Below are positions 56,501 through 62,500 of a DNA stretch of 64,000 nucleotides, piece after piece. Where the stretch lies: NCBI RefSeq assembly GCF_032854445.1, contig NC_088295.1:51137385-51201384 (forward strand). The letters run 5' to 3'. Origin of the DNA: Liolophura sinensis. Taxonomy: Eukaryota; Mollusca; Polyplacophora; Chitonida; Chitonidae. The number at the start of each line of letters is the position of its first letter. Position 1 is the first letter of the stretch. The translations under genes were made by a program, and so were the position numbers. The notes beneath the pieces were generated by a model that worked only from the letters and a program-made list of their open reading frames with translations, was not told the DNA's origin and ran no database searches.

Positions 56501-59500
56501 AATTCATGCAGGCCAGATATCTTTATATATGATGATGTATGGTACCCGCCGTGAGTTACGACAGAATACCAAGCGTAAAAAATTAAGACTGAATTTATTA
56601 TCAATGAAGCATTATTATCAATGAACAAATTATTTCTGATACAAAATGTTTTCTATTTAAGATTTTTACCAACCACCATGTTCTCTCCGTGCAAGATTTT
56701 TGTTTTCGTCCAAGAACTCATTCTTTGGTCGAAGATGTATGATTGCCAAATGGACATTCATGTCAAACGTAAGATGGGACATTCGATGCCACTTGAATTA
56801 TACCTTTGTTCCATAACTGAGGACAACCTAGCTATGACTGTTCATGTTGTAGACTTTGACTTTGTTGTTCATTATTAAGAAAACTGGGTAATAAATGTAT
56901 TTATTTATATTCATCTGCTATTGGGTGGGGTGGATCAGCATCTTCTGCTTGATGAATTTTGGGAGTGAATGAAGCTCCAACCAAAATCTCTGAATGGATA
57001 AAATGATGATGTCATGCACTTGAGAGGTCCATGTAAATGACTTCTATTTTAACATTGCAAACCAGGCCATAGTGACTTCTGATATCTTCTATGATTCCCG
57101 GGAACTTACTCTGTGGCACCAAAGTTGCAATGCCTGGTGAGGTTTGGTCAGCTGTGATGGCCGTCACCTGGAACACATAACTCTGTCCAGGTGTTAGGTT
57201 ATCAAACGTGGCACTTAGGGACCCGTCTGGGTTCACACTGGTGGGTATGTATGTCCTATTGCCTGCCTCCGAGCCATCCTCTGTCCTCCATTCTATCAGG
57301 TATTCCTCTGCAAGCTGGTCTCCAGGCATCCAAACCAGGGTATAGGAGCCAGCAGTTGACCTGGATGGCTGTGTGGCCATTATTGACGGAGCCAGGGGAT
57401 CTGGTGAGGAATATCCCATATGTTAAAATTTTATTTTTTAATCAGAATAGACTGGGGAGAAGTATCCCTCAAGACACCAAAATTATGTTACTGAAAGTAT
57501 TCCCAACAGCCTAAAATGAATTACGTTATCGGAGATTACAATCATATTAAACTCATGTGCTCCTTTGTCGCTCAGATATGGCTTAATAATTTCGTGAGAA
57601 CCTATAGTCTTCACACGAACTCATGGATCAAATACAATGAACTTTGGCCTAAAAAAGTAGGTTGAAGGTCATCATGTTATGTGACAATTTCAATCAATGT
57701 AACCAGTTGTTACTATCGTTTGATCCATCAAGCGCCTTTACTTTATGTTTCTTAGGCCTTACGATGAGTATAATTCTCTTGTGAGTACATATGGACAGAG
57801 CATCCAGAGTCTCTGGCACTCTTATTCATGATTCTGTCTAATTCCACTTAACCCAGAGAAAGGGGCATTATACTTAACCTACTGATTTAGCATGCCACAT
57901 TGGATACATGAACATTACATCCACAGATTCATGCAGGCAACTTAATTCCATCTGGGTCTGTCAGCAGCCTGCGGATGCTCGTGGGTTTCCCTCGGGCTCT
58001 GCCCGGTTTCCTCCCACCATAAATGCTGGCCGCCGTCGTATATTGGAAATATTCTTGTGTACGGCGTAAAACACCAATCAAATAAATCAAATAATTCCGT
58101 ATATATGATCCACCAGTGACCTGGAACGTTTGTCTTGGTTGATGACTGGAATATGAATGCCTGTTTCGATGCATGAATTCATAAACATATAGGATTGTTT
58201 CTCTGAAGATTGCTCTGTATTTTCGGGGATATAATGTTGACAAGAGTTAAACCTGAACTCTAAAGCCTGAAAACAATGTCTGTTTAAAGAGCTATAATTA
58301 AATGCCTCTTCAAAAAGCAAAAAGCGCTGCTAAACCATTTGTATTAGTGAAAGTTGTTGGAACCTGCAAGAAATTCAGTTTTAGAAAAACTACACCTATG
58401 TACCCAGAATAGTCTGTTCTTGAGATGTGGCAGGCATTGTCCAGGTGCCATTGTAAGCCGTCCTCACGCTAACAGTGTAACTTGTGTTGGCAGGCAGGGG
58501 AGTGTCCTCAAAGTTCACCCGCACCAACCTCTGTCGTCCTGTCCCCTCCCACACAGTCTTGTTACTGGTGTATGCTCTCCCCTGACTATCTCTCAGGGTA
58601 ACCTCTAGGTTAGGGGTCACCGTACTGTTTCCTAACAAGGTCACCTCTAGCTCGCCACCATACTGGGTAACCTGGGTCAGTTTCACATCTGTGGGGGCTG
58701 AGGGTACTAAGGAAAAGAACACACAAAACATACTAAAATATGTTTACGCCTGCTTGACATGAAATAGTTCCCAAAGTCATTCTGTAGAGTACTGTTATTT
58801 TTCCATTTTTACTCCCTTTTGTTTCAATCTTCAACATCCATATCGTAATACACTGAGACATTATTATCAGCATTCTAAAGCAGCAGTTAAAAAATGTTAA
58901 TACAATTATCTACATAGGGACACACCCAACGTTTCACTACCATACTAATCAGTAACTAGAATAGCTTAAAAACAATCTAGCAACATAAAACAAATAACAG
59001 GCACTTACATGAAGTAAAAGTAAGGAAAGCTGGTGTTGACCTCAGATCCTGATCTACCACAGCCTCTACAAAAGCCCCATAGTTTTCCCCAGGGATAGTG
59101 TAAGGCAAGGTCATGGTGTAGGGCTGGGTCATGTCATGATCAGGTGAGGGGATGTAATCCTGCTCCAGTCTCATCCCATCTGTACCCTCAATACGGATAC
59201 CATAATAATCTACCATTCCCCCTCCCGACATCCAGCTTAACACAAGGCTACCATTGGCTGGATCAGGGTGGGGCTCTACTGTTAGGAACATTGGTGTTGC
59301 TGGTCCTGGATAATATCAACAAAAATACAAATTTATAACAGCTTTAAGGGTGTCCCTGCAATGAAGAAAAGACTACTCTTGTAAAAGAGCACTCGATGTG
59401 CATTTCGTGTTCGATCAAAACATTTAGTTGAGGCCATTTGGTCAAACCTTACATGTGAAATTTCTTGGTCTTAATTATGGCTCTTTGGAAAAGCTGTCAA

Positions 59501-62500
59501 TAAACTCAAAAATACACATGCACTTGCAGGCTACATAAGGCTACATGATAATGCACATACTCCCAATAAGTTACAGCTGTTTGGAATTCTAATGCGGTAA
59601 AATGAAGACTTAAGTGCTTCCCCTAAAAAGTTTGATGTTTCCGTCCAAAATGTATCAATGTCATGTCATTATTGCCGCAAAATGTTTTCTATTTAAGATC
59701 TTTCCCAATCCAAATTTTTTCGTGCAAACGTTTTTGTTCTTATCAAAGACTTTTTCATTCCAGATTCATATGTTCAGTAAAAAAAATTGACTTAACCACG
59801 AAGACTATGACATCCCATTGAACCAATTTAGAACACATTAAGAAGAACTGCATGCTGTTATTGAAGAGCGATGGCCACGGAGAGCCTGATCAGAGTTCAC
59901 GAACACGTGTTAGGCTTTGCGGTATTCTTCACTTTCTAACTGCTCTATTACTTTAAATGTTGGACGCCACGTGAAACACTGCCAGGTTGTTTGGGGGAGT
60001 ACCATGATATGAAATAGACATCAATGCAAAATGAAAAAAGATGGGACATTCGCGGTCATGTGAATTTAACCTGCATGCTGTAAATGCTGACGGCCTATAT
60101 CTGGCCATGTTGCTAATCTTACCTTTGCTGTCCATCAATAAGAAAACTTCTATTTGGGTGGGTAATAAATGTATTTATTAATATTCATCAGCTAACAAGT
60201 CAAGCAAAACTGCTTCTGTATGTTGTGTCATTAACTGCAGCTATATGCGAATTCTCTGACTTAATAAAACCAAGATGATGTGCACTTGAGAAGTACTTTG
60301 TAAATGAGTTTTCAACATTTCAAAACCAGTCATAGTGACTTCTGATATCTTGTTTGATTCCCGGGAACTTACTCTGTGGCACCAAAGTTGCAATGCCTGG
60401 TGAAGTTTGATCAGCTGTGATGGCCGTCACCTGGAACACATAACTCTGTCCAGGTGTTAGGTTATCAAATGTGGCACTTAGGGACCCGTCTGGGTTCACA
60501 CTGGTGGGTATGTATGTCCTATTGCCTGCCTCCGAGCCGTCCTCTGTCCTCCACTCTATCAGGTATTCCTCTGCAAGCTGGTCTCCAGGCATCCAAACCA
60601 GGGTATAGGAGCCAGCAGTTGACCTGGATGGCTGTGTGGCCATTATTGACGGAGTCAGTGGATCTGGTGATAGACATGTAATATGTTAGAATGTTATTTG
60701 CTCTCAACAGATTGGGAAGAAGTAGTACTCAAGGGACACAAAAGTTATGCTTTATATAATATCTCTAAAATCTAAAACGAATTGCACTGCGGTAGGCTAC
60801 ATATTAAACTCCCTTGGCCTTCAAATATGTGTCAAACACCCAGTCAATACAAGTTATCCAGTAGATAATCAAACCCATATAGAAAATGCATGCAGATACC
60901 ATTCGAATAGTAAGTTTGTGAGAAATTATAATTTTATATGCTTATCAGCTCATGATTGTAACACCCCATGAGTGAAATGCAAATAACTCTGACTTGACAA
61001 AGTATTGGAAGGTCACTCATGTAAACAACAATTTACTGTTGGTGTCTGGCTGTCTACCAATGGCCACGTGAACATGTAAAATTGCTGGACTGAATTCTGC
61101 CAGGTATTTGTTGGGACATGATGATGAAAAGGGTTTAACATGAACTTTAGCTCATCAAAATAAATGTCCGCTGATAAGAGCTAATTCAGTTTTAGACAAA
61201 CTACACGTATGTACCCAGAATAGTCTGTTCTTGAGATGTGGCAGGCATTGTCCAGGTGCCATTGTAAGCCGTCCTCACGCTAACAGTGTAACTTGTGTTG
61301 GCAGGCAGGGGAGTGTCCTCAAAGTTCACCCGTACCAACCTCCGTCGTCCTGTCCCCTCCCACACAGTCTTGTTACTGGTGTATGCTCTCCCCTGACTAT
61401 CTCTCAGGGTAACCTCTAGGTTAGGGGTCACCGTACTGTTTCCTAACAAGGTCACCTCCAGCTCTCCACCATACTGGGTGACCTGGGTCAGTTTCACCTC
61501 TGTGGGTGCTGTAGGTACTAAGAAAAAGAAAACATAAAACATACCAAAATCGGTTCAAGCCAGTTTGACAAAAAAAAAGGAGAACACAAAACATACCAAA
61601 TTATGTTTACGCCAGCTTGACAAGAAACTAACTTTCAAAATAATACAGAGTACAGAACAGCTAGTTCCCATGATGTCTGGAAGATTTTAGTACCTTCGTT
61701 TCCATCGTAATCAACAACATAACGCACGAAGAATTATCAGCATCTTGGAGCAACAAACAAATTTTAGTACGGTTATCTACAGAGAAAACACTTCACTACC
61801 AGCTGTCTCATTTTCAAAAATCTAGAAAAAATAAAAACAAATAACAGGCACTTACATGAAGTAAAAGTAAGGAAAGCTGCTGTTGACCTCAGATCCTGAT
61901 CTACCACGGCCTCTACAAAAGCCCCATAGTTTTCCCCAGGGATAGTGTAAGGCAAGGTCATGGTGTAGGGCTGGGTCATGTCATGATCAGGTGAGGGGAT
62001 GTAATCCTGCTCCAGTCTCATCCCATCTGTACCCTCAATACGGATACCATAATAATCTACCATTCCCCCTCCCGACCTCCAGCTTAACACAAGGCTACCA
62101 TTGGCTGGATCAGGGTGGGGCTCTACTGTTAGGAACACTGGTGTTGCTGGAGCTGTAATGAAGAATGGTACTTACACATAACCATGAACAAACCCTGACG
62201 CACAAGCTCAATAAGCCAAATTGCAATTTTTATTGTGGGCTAAAAACAAATGTGTGATGCATGTGCAAGATAGCCCCAGGTGTCATGTCGGATTAAGTTG
62301 GGTTTGTGTGGGTTTTTGTTTTTAGTTTGATTTGGGTTTCATGTTGCCTTTTTATTTCCATCATATCACCTATCTCACTTAAGAACTGTTCAGCATATCT
62401 CATCCACAAAGTGTGAGGAAAACCAACAAAAGCTGACAAAAGCTATACTAGATTACAGCAGGTCACAAAAATCAAACTCAGCAGTCAACTCACGGATCCC

